A stretch of DNA of 64,000 nucleotides, from positions 1 to 64,000 of the forward strand of contig JAVBXN010000024.1 of assembly GCA_030824515.1 (NCBI GenBank), in the 5' to 3' direction. Shown piece after piece: positions 51,868-61,315 of this stretch (positions are counted from its first letter, which is position 1; each line of letters starts with the position of its first letter). The position numbers were made by a program, and so were the translations under genes. A model generated the notes under the pieces. It saw nothing but the letters and a program-made list of their open reading frames with translations, was not told where the DNA came from and searched no databases. The stretch comes from Pelobacter sp. GTDB taxonomy: Bacteria; Desulfobacterota; Desulfuromonadia; Geobacterales; Pseudopelobacteraceae.

Positions 51868-51896
51868 TTTGACAGTGACGCGGGGTGAAAAGTTCC
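51868..51896 (-). promoter_or_regulatory. sigma-E-like promoter of the ECF sigma gene
   Basis: On the minus strand: GGAACTT (51890-51896), spacer 17, TCAAA (51868-51872). This is the classic ECF -35/-10 pair. The expected start point falls at about 51861, at or within a few bases of the ATG, so the message may be leaderless. Confidence 0.6.
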
Positions 51897-52091
51897 CGTC
51901 AACGTGACTTTATTTTTTTCAATCATCATGTGCACAACCCCGGTCGCCATAACAACAACTCCTCAACACATCTGAAAATACACATCAACCGGTAACTTGA
52001 CAATGACTGAATCGGAGTGCAGAAAACGTTTGCCTAAAACCCGCCATTCGTAGCATAAAGACAATTCACCGAAATGCCTCGGAGGCACGTA

Positions 52092-54803
52092 ATGCAATTC
52101 TTCATTGATAACTATTTCCCCGATGACATAAATGCCGTGGGCGATGCCGGCATGGCCAGTTTTGACGAGAAACGCCCGCTCTATTTTTCCGGCTGCAAAA
52201 ACTTCCTGGCGTATTACCGCGAAGAAATCAAGAAACGCCACGATGCCGGTGCAAGCGGAACCGAGGTTACCCACCTGATCTGCGACATGATGGACGAGCT
52301 GAACAACAAGCTTTTCCGCTCCATCATCTACGACCTGGACGGCGGAGACGGGCTGCTGGAGCACATGACCCTGGTGGCGGTGGGCGGCTACGGGCGCGGC
52401 GAACTGAATCCGTTTTCGGATATTGACATCATGTTCCTGCATGACGGAAGCATGCCGACCCCGATGGTGGAGGGAATCGCGCAGAAGCTGCTCTACTTCC
52501 TGTGGGACATGCGTCTCGATGTCGGATATTCGGTGCGGATGATTAACGATTGCATTGAAATGGCGGCATCGGACGGCACGGTCAAGACCGCACTGATGGA
52601 TGCCCGTTTTCTTTCCGGCAGCCGCAAGATGTTCGACAACCTGCACAAGGTCATTTTCACCCAGATTCTCACCAAATCCAGCGACAAGTTCATCAAGGAG
52701 AAGATTTCCGACATGAAAACCCGCCGGGACAAGTACGGCTCCACGGTCTACCTGCTTGAACCCAACATCAAAGAGGGCGAAGGGGGCTTGCGCGACCTGC
52801 AGACCGCCATGTGGGTGGCACGCGTCAAGTTCAAGTTTTCCGACCCGCGCGAATTGATCATCAAGGGCATCATGATCGAGGATGAACTGGAACTGCATGA
52901 CGCGGCGCTGGACTATCTCTGGCGCATCCGCAATGAGCTGCACTATTTCAGCGGACGAAAGAACGACCAGCTTACTTTCGATGCCCAGGTGCATCTGGCC
53001 CGCTTCATGGGCTACAAGGATCGCAACCGGGTGCTGGCGGTCGAGGACTTTATGCGTGACTATTACCGCCACGCCAACAAGGTCGAGCACTTCACCTCCA
53101 GCCTGGTTTCACGCTGTATCTGGCGCGATGAGGGCGCTCTGAAGATACTCGGTTATTTTGTCAGGAGGCCGGTGGGAGATGGCTGTTTCGTACTCAAGGG
53201 CGAATTGATCATACCGGATGAATCGGTGATCGCAAAAAACCCGGCCGTACTGATGCGCATCTTCGAACTGGCCCAGAAACACGGTGTCAGCCTTAATATC
53301 CGGGTCAAAGGCATCATCAGAAAGAACCTCCATCTGATCAATGACAAGTTCCGCCGCAGTCGCGAGGTGAACCAGTCCTTCATGAACATCCTGCGCGCGG
53401 CGAAAGACGTGACCGGCACCTTGCGCCTGATGCACCACCTGGAATTTTTAAACCGTTTCATCCCTGAACTCGAGCACATATACTGCAAGGTACAGCACGA
53501 CATGTACCACATCTATACCGTCGATATTCATACCTTTTTCGCTGTCGAGCAAACCGAGAGGATGCTTAGCGGAGAACTGAAGGAGAAGCTGCCGCTGCCC
53601 TGCGAAGTAGCCGCCCAGATCGGCAAGCCGGAACTGCTGATACTGGCGGTTCTGTTTCACGACATTGGCAAGGGTGAAGGCGGTGGACATGCGGAAAAGG
53701 GCGCCGCGATGATCCCAACCATCTCGCGCCGGATTGGGCTCTCCCGCGAAGACAGCGAACGCCTGGAATTCCTGGTACGCCAACATCTGCTGTTTGCGCA
53801 CATCTCCCAGCGCCGCGACCTGAACGATGAAAAGATGATTGCCCAGTTTGCCTGCCAGATGGAAACCAGCGAGAATCTGAAGATGCTCTACCTGCTGACG
53901 GTGGCCGATGTGCGCGCGGTCGGCTCGGATGTCTGGACCAACTGGAAGGCATCACTCTTCCAGGAATTGTACGAAAAAGCCTTCAGCATCCTTGACCGTG
54001 GAGAATTCCAGCAGGAAGCCAGCAGTGAACGGGTCAAGTCGATAATCAGAAAAGTAGCCGAGATGCTGGAAAACGATTTCCCGGCCCTAGAGGTGCGCGA
54101 GGAACTGACGGCAATGCCGGTTCGCCTGCTGCTTTCCAACACGCCGCAACTGATCTGCGAACACACCCGCATGCTGATCGGCCAGGAGCGGGACGGCATA
54201 CTGATGCGGGTCACCCATCAACCGGAAAGCGGCTATTCGGAATTCACAATCTGCGCCCACGACATGCCTGGTCTGTTTTCACGCATAACCGGCGTGATGG
54301 CCGCAAATGGAGTCAACATCCTGGGAGCCCAGATCAATACCAGTAACAACGGCAAGGTTCTTGACATTCTGCAGGTCAACTCCCCACAGGGCATGCTGAT
54401 TACCGATGAGCAGCGTTGGCAGAGGATACAGGACGACATGCGGCGGGTAATCCAGGGTGAAGCCAGGGTGACGGATCTGGTTGCCAAGCGGCAGCGGCCG
54501 ACTCTTCTGACTTCTCGTCCGGCGCCACGTTTTGCGACCAGAGTGGATATAGACAACGAAGTTTCCGAAAGTTATACCGTAATGGACATATACGCCCATG
54601 ACAAGGTCGGTCTGCTCTACCTGATCACCAGCACGCTGACCGAACTGGGGCTCTACATCGGAGTTTCCAAGATCTCAACCAAGGTGGATCAGGTTGCCGA
54701 CGTATTTTATGTACGGGATATATTCGGGCACAAGATCACCTCCGAAGAGAAACTGGCTGAAATCCGTGGAAAGCTGATCTCAGCCATCGACGACTGGGTG
54801 TGA
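52092..54803 (+). CDS. glnD: bifunctional uridylyltransferase / uridylyl-removing enzyme
   Basis: 903 residues from the ATG at 52092 (GGAGG 6 bases upstream; ATG at 52074 lacks a site). Nucleotidyltransferase motif GGYGRGELNPFSDIDI (98-113), HD domain FHDIGKGEGGGHAEKG (about 525), and two C-terminal ACT domains (ICAHDMPGLFSRITGV; DIYAHDKVGLLYLITS). GlnD modifies PII proteins in response to glutamine. Length and domain order are those of the full family. Upstream is the divergent sigma-factor operon. Confidence 0.95.
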   Translation: MQFFIDNYFPDDINAVGDAGMASFDEKRPLYFSGCKNFLAYYREEIKKRHDAGASGTEVTHLICDMMDELNNKLFRSIIYDLDGGDGLLEHMTLVAVGGYGRGELNPFSDIDIMFLHDGSMPTPMVEGIAQKLLYFLWDMRLDVGYSVRMINDCIEMAASDGTVKTALMDARFLSGSRKMFDNLHKVIFTQILTKSSDKFIKEKISDMKTRRDKYGSTVYLLEPNIKEGEGGLRDLQTAMWVARVKFKFSDPRELIIKGIMIEDELELHDAALDYLWRIRNELHYFSGRKNDQLTFDAQVHLARFMGYKDRNRVLAVEDFMRDYYRHANKVEHFTSSLVSRCIWRDEGALKILGYFVRRPVGDGCFVLKGELIIPDESVIAKNPAVLMRIFELAQKHGVSLNIRVKGIIRKNLHLINDKFRRSREVNQSFMNILRAAKDVTGTLRLMHHLEFLNRFIPELEHIYCKVQHDMYHIYTVDIHTFFAVEQTERMLSGELKEKLPLPCEVAAQIGKPELLILAVLFHDIGKGEGGGHAEKGAAMIPTISRRIGLSREDSERLEFLVRQHLLFAHISQRRDLNDEKMIAQFACQMETSENLKMLYLLTVADVRAVGSDVWTNWKASLFQELYEKAFSILDRGEFQQEASSERVKSIIRKVAEMLENDFPALEVREELTAMPVRLLLSNTPQLICEHTRMLIGQERDGILMRVTHQPESGYSEFTICAHDMPGLFSRITGVMAANGVNILGAQINTSNNGKVLDILQVNSPQGMLITDEQRWQRIQDDMRRVIQGEARVTDLVAKRQRPTLLTSRPAPRFATRVDIDNEVSESYTVMDIYAHDKVGLLYLITSTLTELGLYIGVSKISTKVDQVADVFYVRDIFGHKITSEEKLAEIRGKLISAIDDWV

Positions 54804-54806
54804 GCA

Positions 54807-55061
54807 ATGGACAACAGGGCCAACGATCCGCTGCATGGCATCACATTGAAAATGATACTGGAACAACTGGTGGAACATTACGGTTGGGAAATGCTGGGCA
54901 AAACAATTGATATCAGATGCTTCACCAATGATCCCAGCATTACATCCAGCCTGAAGTTCCTGCGAAAAACGCCATGGGCCAGGGACAAGGTCGAATCAAT
55001 GTATCTAAGATGGCAAATGGATCTCCGGGAACAAACAGGAGCAGATAGCACAATCGAATAA
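54807..55061 (+). CDS. VF530-family DNA-binding protein (DUF2132)
   Basis: 84 residues. [40 protein letters not shown] and ARDKVE are the family signature. It lies 3 bases after glnD and is followed by a strong terminator, so it is co-transcribed with glnD. Its DNA-binding role is known only from related structures. Confidence 0.85.
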   Translation: MDNRANDPLHGITLKMILEQLVEHYGWEMLGKTIDIRCFTNDPSITSSLKFLRKTPWARDKVESMYLRWQMDLREQTGADSTIE

Positions 55062-55091
55062 ATGCTGGTTTCATAAGCAAGTAACGTCCCG

Positions 55092-55140
55092 ACAGCCGGG
55101 ACCGGATACCATTGAGGTGTCCGGTCCCGGCTGTTTTTTT
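55092..55140 (+). terminator. intrinsic terminator of the glnD operon
   Basis: ACAGCCGGGACCGGATACC pairs with GGTGTCCGGTCCCGGCTG around an ATTGA loop, followed by T8. Confidence 0.9.
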
Positions 55141-55167
55141 TGGCGGCTGAAGTTAATGAAGATGTTT

Positions 55168-55183
55168 GGTGATGCCTATCACA
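55168..55183. promoter_or_regulatory. CRP/FNR-type operator
   Basis: GGTGA-TGCCTA-TCACA matches TGTGA-N6-TCACA with one mismatch. Its centre (55175.5) is 41.5 bases before a start point at about 55217 set by the AATAAT -10 (55205-55210), the classic class II geometry. A Crp-family gene lies at 56976. Confidence 0.55.
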
Positions 55184-55231
55184 GGCATCCGAGGTTAATT
55201 AAACAATAATGGAAACATCAACAGGACTGAA

Positions 55232-55349
55232 ACATAGATAGCGATAATACTAAACCATCCGCGAGGATGGGACGGAAAGCCCAAGGGTCTCCCCGAGACA
55301 GCCGGGTCGCCGAACTATCAGACAATGATGGCAGCGATCCGGTTTTTTT
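55232..55349 (+). promoter_or_regulatory. GEMM-Ib (3',3'-cGAMP) riboswitch with transcription terminator
   Basis: Aptamer (55232-55319): P1 GATAG/CTATC, then the AATACTAAACC core, CCATCCGCGAGGATGG hairpin, GGACGGAAAGCC, a GGGTCTC...GAGACAG helix and GCCGGGTCGCCGAA. AATACTAAACC, with A where c-di-GMP riboswitches have G20, is the hallmark of the cGAMP-sensing Geobacter class. The platform: CCGGGTCGC (55302-55310) can alternatively pair with GCGATCCGG (55334-55342), which is followed by T7 (terminator). Because the terminator uses aptamer bases, ligand binding should prevent termination (ON switch). It precedes the secreted Ig-repeat gene. Confidence 0.85.
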
Positions 55350-55369
55350 GTACATGTCGAGGAGATCAT

Positions 55370-56971
55370 ATGAAAACGACACAGATTATAGCATTTATCC
55401 TGATCAGTCTGGTATGGGCAGCAGCAGCATCCGCTTTGGATGTGCAACTTTCGTGGGATCCTAACAGCGAAACCGATCTGGCGGGCTACAAGGTATATTA
55501 TGGCGTCGATGGGCTCACAACAACTGAAGTTCAGGATGTCAGCAATCAGACCATTGCAACGATAGCTGGCCTGGATCCCGCCAAAAACTATTCATTTACG
55601 GTCACGGCCTATAACACCAGCAGCATCGAAAGTTCCTATTCCAATATTGTAACAGTCCTCGAATCGGTGCCCCCATCAGTTTCCATATCAAGTCCCGGCA
55701 ACAATGCAATAGTCAGCGACACGGTCTTAATCAGCGCAAACGCAGCGGATAACGTCGGTGTCGTGAAAGTCGAATTATTAGTTAACGGTGTAATCCATTC
55801 AACCGTGACAGCGGAACCTTACCAGTTTTCCCTGGACACTAAGTCGCTTCTGCCTGGAGCATATTCGATTACCGCTAAAGCCTACGATGCGGCAGGCAAT
55901 ATCGGGACAACTACAATTTCGCTGAATGTAGTCAGCGAACTGACTCCTCCGACGGTTTCCTGTTCAGTTCCGGTTACAGGCAGCGCAAGCGGAACGATTA
56001 CCGTTTCCTGCAGTGCAGCGGATGATGTGGCTGTCACCAGAGTCGAATTTTATATCAACAACGTGATGGGAGCGGCCGTCAACACCGTTCCTTATCAGTA
56101 CGCATGGGACACTACATCGGTAACCAACGGCCAGTACACCATTGCTGCCAAAGCGTTTGACGCGGCCGGCAACATAGGTATTTCAGCAGACAACATTGTA
56201 ACGGTATTCAACGACACCAGCGCACCAACAGTTTCTATCCTGCTCCCGGCCAACAGCGGCACACTCAGCGGGACCCTAGCAATCAGTGCATCGGCAACTG
56301 ACAACGTCGGAATCAGCAAGGTGGAGTTTTATCTGGACGGAATTCTCAAGGCAACCAGCAGCGGTGGTCTTTACGGATACCAGCTCGACACATTGACCAT
56401 AACCAACGGAACCCACATTATATCGGCCAAGGCCTACGACGACGCCGGTAATATCGGCGTGTCAGCCGACAGCATTGTGACCGTATTCAACGACACCATC
56501 GCACCGACGATTTCGATCCTGCTCCCGGCCAACAGCGGCACACTCAGTGGAAGCGTGTCAATCGGAGCAGCGGCAACTGACAACGTCGGGATCAGCAAGG
56601 TGGAGTTCTATCTGGATGGAATTCTCAAGGCGACCAGCAGCGGCGGTCTTTACGGATACCAGCTCGACACATTGGCCATACCCGACGGCCCCCACAGCGT
56701 ATCCGCCAGAGCCTACGACGCGGCCGGAAACATCGGGCTGTCCGGAGAAGTCCAGATCAGCGTGGCCAACCTGCCTCCTCCGGTTTCGTTTACCATTGCC
56801 GACGCAATGCAGGCTCTTCAGATCGCAGTCGGAAGGATAACTCCGACGGACACTGAAAAGACACTGCTTGATGTAGCTCCCTACATCAACGGCAATTCAG
56901 TCCCGGACGGAAAGATCAACGTCAATGATGTAATAGTTATTCTTGCAAAGGTAACCGGGAAGATACTTTGA
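55370..56971 (+). CDS. secreted FN3/Ig-repeat protein with dockerin-like C terminus
   Basis: 533 residues from the ATG at 55370 (GAGGAG 5 bases upstream). Signal peptide to about 23 (IIAFILISLVWAAAASALD), one FN3 domain (DVQLSWDPNSETDLAGYKVY), four Ig-like repeats of about 95 residues with DNVGISKVEFYLDGILKATS, and a C-terminal dockerin-like unit (FTIADAMQALQIAVGRITPT ... NVNDVIVIL). Repeats 3 and 4 are about 95 percent identical in DNA over 112 bases. It is exported and probably a surface or matrix protein under riboswitch control. Geobacter-type C terminus. Confidence 0.8.
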   Translation: MKTTQIIAFILISLVWAAAASALDVQLSWDPNSETDLAGYKVYYGVDGLTTTEVQDVSNQTIATIAGLDPAKNYSFTVTAYNTSSIESSYSNIVTVLESVPPSVSISSPGNNAIVSDTVLISANAADNVGVVKVELLVNGVIHSTVTAEPYQFSLDTKSLLPGAYSITAKAYDAAGNIGTTTISLNVVSELTPPTVSCSVPVTGSASGTITVSCSAADDVAVTRVEFYINNVMGAAVNTVPYQYAWDTTSVTNGQYTIAAKAFDAAGNIGISADNIVTVFNDTSAPTVSILLPANSGTLSGTLAISASATDNVGISKVEFYLDGILKATSSGGLYGYQLDTLTITNGTHIISAKAYDDAGNIGVSADSIVTVFNDTIAPTISILLPANSGTLSGSVSIGAAATDNVGISKVEFYLDGILKATSSGGLYGYQLDTLAIPDGPHSVSARAYDAAGNIGLSGEVQISVANLPPPVSFTIADAMQALQIAVGRITPTDTEKTLLDVAPYINGNSVPDGKINVNDVIVILAKVTGKIL

Positions 56972-56975
56972 TTGG

Positions 56976-57689
56976 TCAGGCAGCCCCCTTGAATCTGGCA
57001 TAAAACGCCTTTGTCAGGAGTATGGTTTTACCTTCCAGGATCAGAATGGCAGCCTCTTTTTCCAACCGGCTCAACACTCTTGTAACTGTCTCACGCGCGA
57101 CTGACGCATAGCTGGCCATCTGCTGATGCGTCAGTCGCACATTAATAAGCGATCCCCTGTCATCCGCAACCCCGTACAACTCATGCAGTCTGCTTAAAAC
57201 CGCCATCACCCTCTGTTCAGCATTATCAAAACTGAGAATCTTTATCATTGCCCACGAATCACGCAGACGTTCACAGAGGAGACCTAGAATCTTCTGCCTG
57301 ACTTCCTCCTGGCTGAGCAGATGACGATCAAAGTCGTTCTTCGAAAGCAGTCCGATAACGGATTCTTCGTGTGCAATTACCGTCGCCGGAGCGGTTTTGC
57401 CGTCAAGAAGCGACATTTCTCCGAAAAACTCGTTTTTCTTGTGGATGGTGATGATCTGTTCGCGCCCCTCTTCATTCAGTTGTACAACCCGCACCTTGCC
57501 AGCATAAACAAGATACATGTAACTTGTTGTTTCTTCTTCAAAAAGAACCACCTGGTCCTTTGCATAACGTTTTTTTACGATTATCCGCTCCACTTCCGCA
57601 AGTGCTTCCGGTGTAAGCGTTGAAAAAAAGGGAACATATTTCAGAATATTCCCATTATGCCTCTGCTTCGGTTTTAAGCTGGCAAGCAT
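56976..57689 (-). CDS. Crp/Fnr-family transcription regulator
   Basis: 237 residues from the ATG at 57689 (GGAGGGG 4 bases upstream). Cyclic-nucleotide-binding fold with KDQVVLFEEETTSYMYLVYA and FFGEMSLLDGKTAPATVIA; no oxygen-sensing N-terminal Cys cluster. HTH TH-QQMASYASVARETVTRVL (about 190-210) and ILILEGKTILL. It faces the riboswitch gene tail to tail, 4 bases apart, and could bind the CRP-type site at 55168, although this is inference. Confidence 0.85.
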   Translation of the reverse strand: MLASLKPKQRHNGNILKYVPFFSTLTPEALAEVERIIVKKRYAKDQVVLFEEETTSYMYLVYAGKVRVVQLNEEGREQIITIHKKNEFFGEMSLLDGKTAPATVIAHEESVIGLLSKNDFDRHLLSQEEVRQKILGLLCERLRDSWAMIKILSFDNAEQRVMAVLSRLHELYGVADDRGSLINVRLTHQQMASYASVARETVTRVLSRLEKEAAILILEGKTILLTKAFYARFKGAA

Positions 57690-57796
57690 GGTTCCCCTCC
57701 TGAAGTAGTAGTACCAGATCATTTATCGATTATAATACCACCAGTTCGATCAATTGCCGCAAATACAGCTGATGCCCATGGTAACCCCGAAAGTTC

Positions 57797-60106
57797 CTAC
57801 TTGATGATAATTTTATCCATGACAAGTGCACCATGCTCGATTGCGACCACCCCTCTGATGGCGCTGTAGCCGCTACTGACCGAATAACCGCTTTCGTAGC
57901 CTCCCTTGAGATCAACCGCTATCGATTTGTTCAACAACAGGTTTTCAATGAATTCCACATTTCTGGCCTGGATGGTCCCGCCCACGCTCATGGCGGCATA
58001 CGCATCATGGATAAACGTGTGATAGCTCAACAACTCCAGAATCCGCACCGGTTTTTCATAGTTAAAAGCAGCGCTAACCAGTTTGTTGTCATCCATTGTT
58101 ACTGAACCGGTTTTATCGGTTCCGGTAACGTCACCGCTCCATCCGGCAAACACCGAGTAGATGTCGGGAGAAGCGGTGAGGGTTACCGGTGTATTGAATG
58201 TAAAGAGTGAACTGCAGGAACCGCTGGTGCAGGATATTCCAACAGGAGAGCTGGTTACATTCCCTCCCCCGTCGCCGGTAACAGTTGCTGTCAACTGCGG
58301 TTTGCGGGTTATCGTGAAATTGCTGACAACAGTGTTTCCCCCGGCCTCTTTGACTGTCAACGTGACGATGTTATCGCCCCAGGCCAGATCGGTTATCGTA
58401 TAGCTCCAGCTGCCTCCAGCGACCGTTGCCGGACCGTCCGATGCGGAAGTATCGGTAGCAACGGTGACAGTCGCTCCCACAGCAACAGTCCCGCCGATAA
58501 CCTGAGTTGAGGAGTTGGTCGGAGTCGTAACCGGATTGAGAATCAGCGGCTGAACCGTGATCAATGTATCCGCCAGCGCATAATGCTCATCCTTGTTCCT
58601 GGCCACGACCCGGACTCCCACCGGACGTGGCAATGTGTGCGTACTGTAAAAATTGCTGTAGGTCGTGGGGAATACCGTACCGGTAAAAACCCCGCTACCT
58701 GTGTTCGTCAACGGATTGGAATAGGTGAGCGGTTCGTAGACCTGACCGTAGGGGAATTCCCGTCCGTCCACCAGCGTATGGATCTGGACCGAAAGAATAT
58801 TGTCAACACCCTTGGGATCGCTGACATGCACGCTAATGCTGACCGGGGTATTCTCTCCGAAAAGCAACTGCGACTGACCGAAGCTGATCGAAGTGATGTC
58901 AGGCGCCGGTGCGCTGGTGGCCGGAGCCATGTCTATGCGATGGATATAGGAAGATGTGCCGGGGTCGCTGCTCATGTAGTAATAGCGGTTATCTGCGGTT
59001 ATGTCGGTCAGGTTGCCGGCGCCGATGGAGGATGCTTCGGGGAAGCGGGTGGAGAAGGTGTCGCGCAGGTCTCCGGTGGCAATCACAGTCCGGGTGGAAT
59101 TATAGCCGTTTGAACTCCACCTGGCGATGCTGCCGTCGGGGGAAATGGTCGGGAACTGCAGGAAGTCGAAACCGCTGATCATTTGTGCCAGCAGGGTCTT
59201 ATCGCCGGTGCCGAGATCAAGCAGATGCAGTTCAGGTAGTGCATTTACATCCTGATAGCTGTAAAGCGCCCGACTGCCGTCGGCATTGATGATATGGCAG
59301 GTCTGCAGGCTGGTGGACGAATTGTCCCACAGATTATTGTGCCACTCGGAGGGGATTGGTTGAAGCGGAGAACTCTGCCACATAACTTCGCGGTTGTCGT
59401 GCCAGTAATCAGGATAATAGGTGAGCAGGAGCTTGCCGCCATTGCGGGACGCGTCCAGGAACTGCAGATCGTAATCGGCTGTTTTTTCCGGAGTCAGCGA
59501 CAGCACGTCCACCGCCGGGACAAGGACATTACTGCCGACTACGGTCGAACATAGGCCGTAATGGGAAACGACCCCCTCGTTCCAGAAATGCTTCATATAA
59601 ATGACTGTGCCGGCGCCGTTCAGGCTGTAGCTGCGTTTGCTGCCCAGCCAGAAACTGTCCGGTTTGTAGGCGGGATGACAGGCATAAGGTGGCGAAGTAT
59701 CGAAGTAGTAGATGTTGCCGTTGCCATAATCCCAGAAAAACAGGCGGGAACCGTCGTCGTTGATCTGCAGCGTTCCGAAACCTACCCCGGCCGGCAGATT
59801 ACCGGTCAGGTCCACCAGTCCGCTGCCGTCGGCGTTCATCACATAGATGTGCCTGTCGCTGTAAACATTCAACTTCACAATGAATCCAACCTTGGAGCCA
59901 TTAGCGCTGACGACGACATCGTGGGGATATCGTGAATAGGTTGTGTAGCCGGTCGGCCACCCCAGAACATCGCTTTCCTGGAGCACGCGGACCATGGTCT
60001 GCCTGTATTCGATCGGAGCGGAATAATCGGCCGCTCCAATGCCGGCTGTCAGTACATTCATGGCCATGACAAGACAAAAACAGAAGCCTGCGTTCAAGAT
60101 ACTCAT
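57797..60106 (-). CDS. secreted beta-propeller and Ig/B-repeat protein
   Basis: 769 residues with a signal peptide to about 26. TolB-like beta-propeller motifs (NADGSGLVDLTGNLPAG, NDDGSRLFFWDYGNGN, SPDGSIARWSS) occupy residues 60-400. An Ig-like module and a bacterial repeat (GDGGGNVTSSPVGISC, FAGWSGDVTGTDKTGSVTM) follow, ending SVSSGYSAIRGVVAIEHG, a common Geobacter C terminus. It is likely exported and surface-associated. Start has GGGAGG 5 bases upstream. Function unknown. Confidence 0.72.
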   Translation of the reverse strand: MSILNAGFCFCLVMAMNVLTAGIGAADYSAPIEYRQTMVRVLQESDVLGWPTGYTTYSRYPHDVVVSANGSKVGFIVKLNVYSDRHIYVMNADGSGLVDLTGNLPAGVGFGTLQINDDGSRLFFWDYGNGNIYYFDTSPPYACHPAYKPDSFWLGSKRSYSLNGAGTVIYMKHFWNEGVVSHYGLCSTVVGSNVLVPAVDVLSLTPEKTADYDLQFLDASRNGGKLLLTYYPDYWHDNREVMWQSSPLQPIPSEWHNNLWDNSSTSLQTCHIINADGSRALYSYQDVNALPELHLLDLGTGDKTLLAQMISGFDFLQFPTISPDGSIARWSSNGYNSTRTVIATGDLRDTFSTRFPEASSIGAGNLTDITADNRYYYMSSDPGTSSYIHRIDMAPATSAPAPDITSISFGQSQLLFGENTPVSISVHVSDPKGVDNILSVQIHTLVDGREFPYGQVYEPLTYSNPLTNTGSGVFTGTVFPTTYSNFYSTHTLPRPVGVRVVARNKDEHYALADTLITVQPLILNPVTTPTNSSTQVIGGTVAVGATVTVATDTSASDGPATVAGGSWSYTITDLAWGDNIVTLTVKEAGGNTVVSNFTITRKPQLTATVTGDGGGNVTSSPVGISCTSGSCSSLFTFNTPVTLTASPDIYSVFAGWSGDVTGTDKTGSVTMDDNKLVSAAFNYEKPVRILELLSYHTFIHDAYAAMSVGGTIQARNVEFIENLLLNKSIAVDLKGGYESGYSVSSGYSAIRGVVAIEHGALVMDKIIIK

Positions 60107-60156
60107 GGCAACCTCCCTGGCAGATTGACGGACACCGGTCGCAATAATTTTCTTTA

Positions 60157-60185
60157 ATATTAGAGCTGTTTCATCGGCAAGTCAA
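60157..60185 (-). promoter_or_regulatory. sigma-70 promoter of the secreted beta-propeller gene
   Basis: On the minus strand TTGACT (60180-60185), spacer 17, TAATAT (60157-60162), about 50 bases before the ATG. Confidence 0.6.
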
Positions 60186-60389
60186 GGGCTTACATTTCTA
60201 ACGCATGCACGGCATGTAGCGTGGCATGCAGTGACAAAAGCGTCTTATGCATGGGCTTGAAATATATAATCAGAGAAAAGTTTAGTTGATCATGGTATTA
60301 TCGTCTCCCGCTTCAACATCCCGGACAGATTCCGTACGGCAAGACCTGATATTAAGCAGTTTGAAATACATCAGAAAGGATTGAATTCC

Positions 60390-61277
60390 TTGAACGACTA
60401 TCTGGACCTGTTCATGAGCTATATGGCCGTTGAAAAAGGGCTATCGGACAACACGCGCAATGCTTACAGCCGGGATCTGGCACGCTATCTCGATTATCTT
60501 GAGAAGGAGGGCTTGCATGCTCTGGCGGAAGTGGGTTCGCTGAATGTGGCGTCTTTCATCGGCGACCTGAAAACCAGGGGCATCGGCGCCCGCAGCCGTG
60601 CACGCTGCCTGTCGGCAATCCGCATGTTTCATAAATTCCTGATGGTCGAGAACTACGCTGACAACAACCCGGCCTCGATCATCGAGGCACCGCGATCTCT
60701 TAACAAACTGCCGCAATTTTTGACCGTCGCCGAGGTGGATGCCCTGCTTGCCTCGTGCAATGGCAAGCGCGCCGAGGATGTGCGCGACCTGGCTATGCTG
60801 GAACTGCTCTACGCCACCGGATTGCGGGTTTCCGAGCTGGTAAACCTGAAACTGCGCGAAGTCAACCTGCAGTCAGGCTATCTGATGACGGTCGGCAAGG
60901 GCAACAAGGAGCGACTGGTTCCGATCGGAGAATCGGCCTCCCGGCAGGTCTCGACATATCTCCTTGAAGTTCGACAACACCAGGATCCATTAGGTCGCAA
61001 CACGTATCTCTTCCTGTCGCGACTGCGTGAAGCGATGAGCCGTCAGGCCTTCTGGAACATCATCAAAAAGAGGACTTTTGCGGCCGGTATCCGCAAGAAC
61101 ATCTCGCCACACACACTGCGTCACTCTTTTGCCACACATCTGCTGGAAAATGGCGCCGACCTGCGCAGCGTACAGATCATGCTGGGACACGCCGACCTGG
61201 CCACCACCCAGATCTACACCCATGTCACCAGGGATCGGCTGAAACGGCTGCACCAACAGATTCACCCGCGCGGATGA
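60390..61277 (+). CDS. tyrosine recombinase XerC/XerD
   Basis: 295 residues from a TTG at 60390 (AAGGA 9 bases upstream; the in-frame TTG at 60381 touches the site). The catalytic set is complete: R146 (TGLRVSEL), K170 (TVGKGNKE), H241 and R244 (SPHTLRHSF), H267 (LGHADL) and Y276 (QIYTHV). Length matches Xer recombinases that resolve chromosome dimers at dif. It lacks the extra helix of integron integrases. Neighbours are pgpH-like and ybeY; whether this is the XerC or XerD paralogue is not resolved. Confidence 0.88.
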   Translation: MNDYLDLFMSYMAVEKGLSDNTRNAYSRDLARYLDYLEKEGLHALAEVGSLNVASFIGDLKTRGIGARSRARCLSAIRMFHKFLMVENYADNNPASIIEAPRSLNKLPQFLTVAEVDALLASCNGKRAEDVRDLAMLELLYATGLRVSELVNLKLREVNLQSGYLMTVGKGNKERLVPIGESASRQVSTYLLEVRQHQDPLGRNTYLFLSRLREAMSRQAFWNIIKKRTFAAGIRKNISPHTLRHSFATHLLENGADLRSVQIMLGHADLATTQIYTHVTRDRLKRLHQQIHPRG

Positions 61278-61315
61278 AGCCTTGTGATTCCAGTCGGCAG
61301 TGATACACAGTTCTA

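Noticed and set aside
51963-53090. 375-codon minus-strand frame over glnD
   Set aside because: Shadow of the glnD reading frame; glnD motifs are complete on the other strand.
57690-57796. Second riboswitch or CRP site upstream of the Crp-family gene
   Set aside because: No GEMM core and no TGTGA-N6-TCACA match was found in this gap.
60390-61277. Xer recombinase as the missing integron integrase
   Set aside because: It lacks the extra helix region of IntI, has house-keeping neighbours and is 35 kb from the array.
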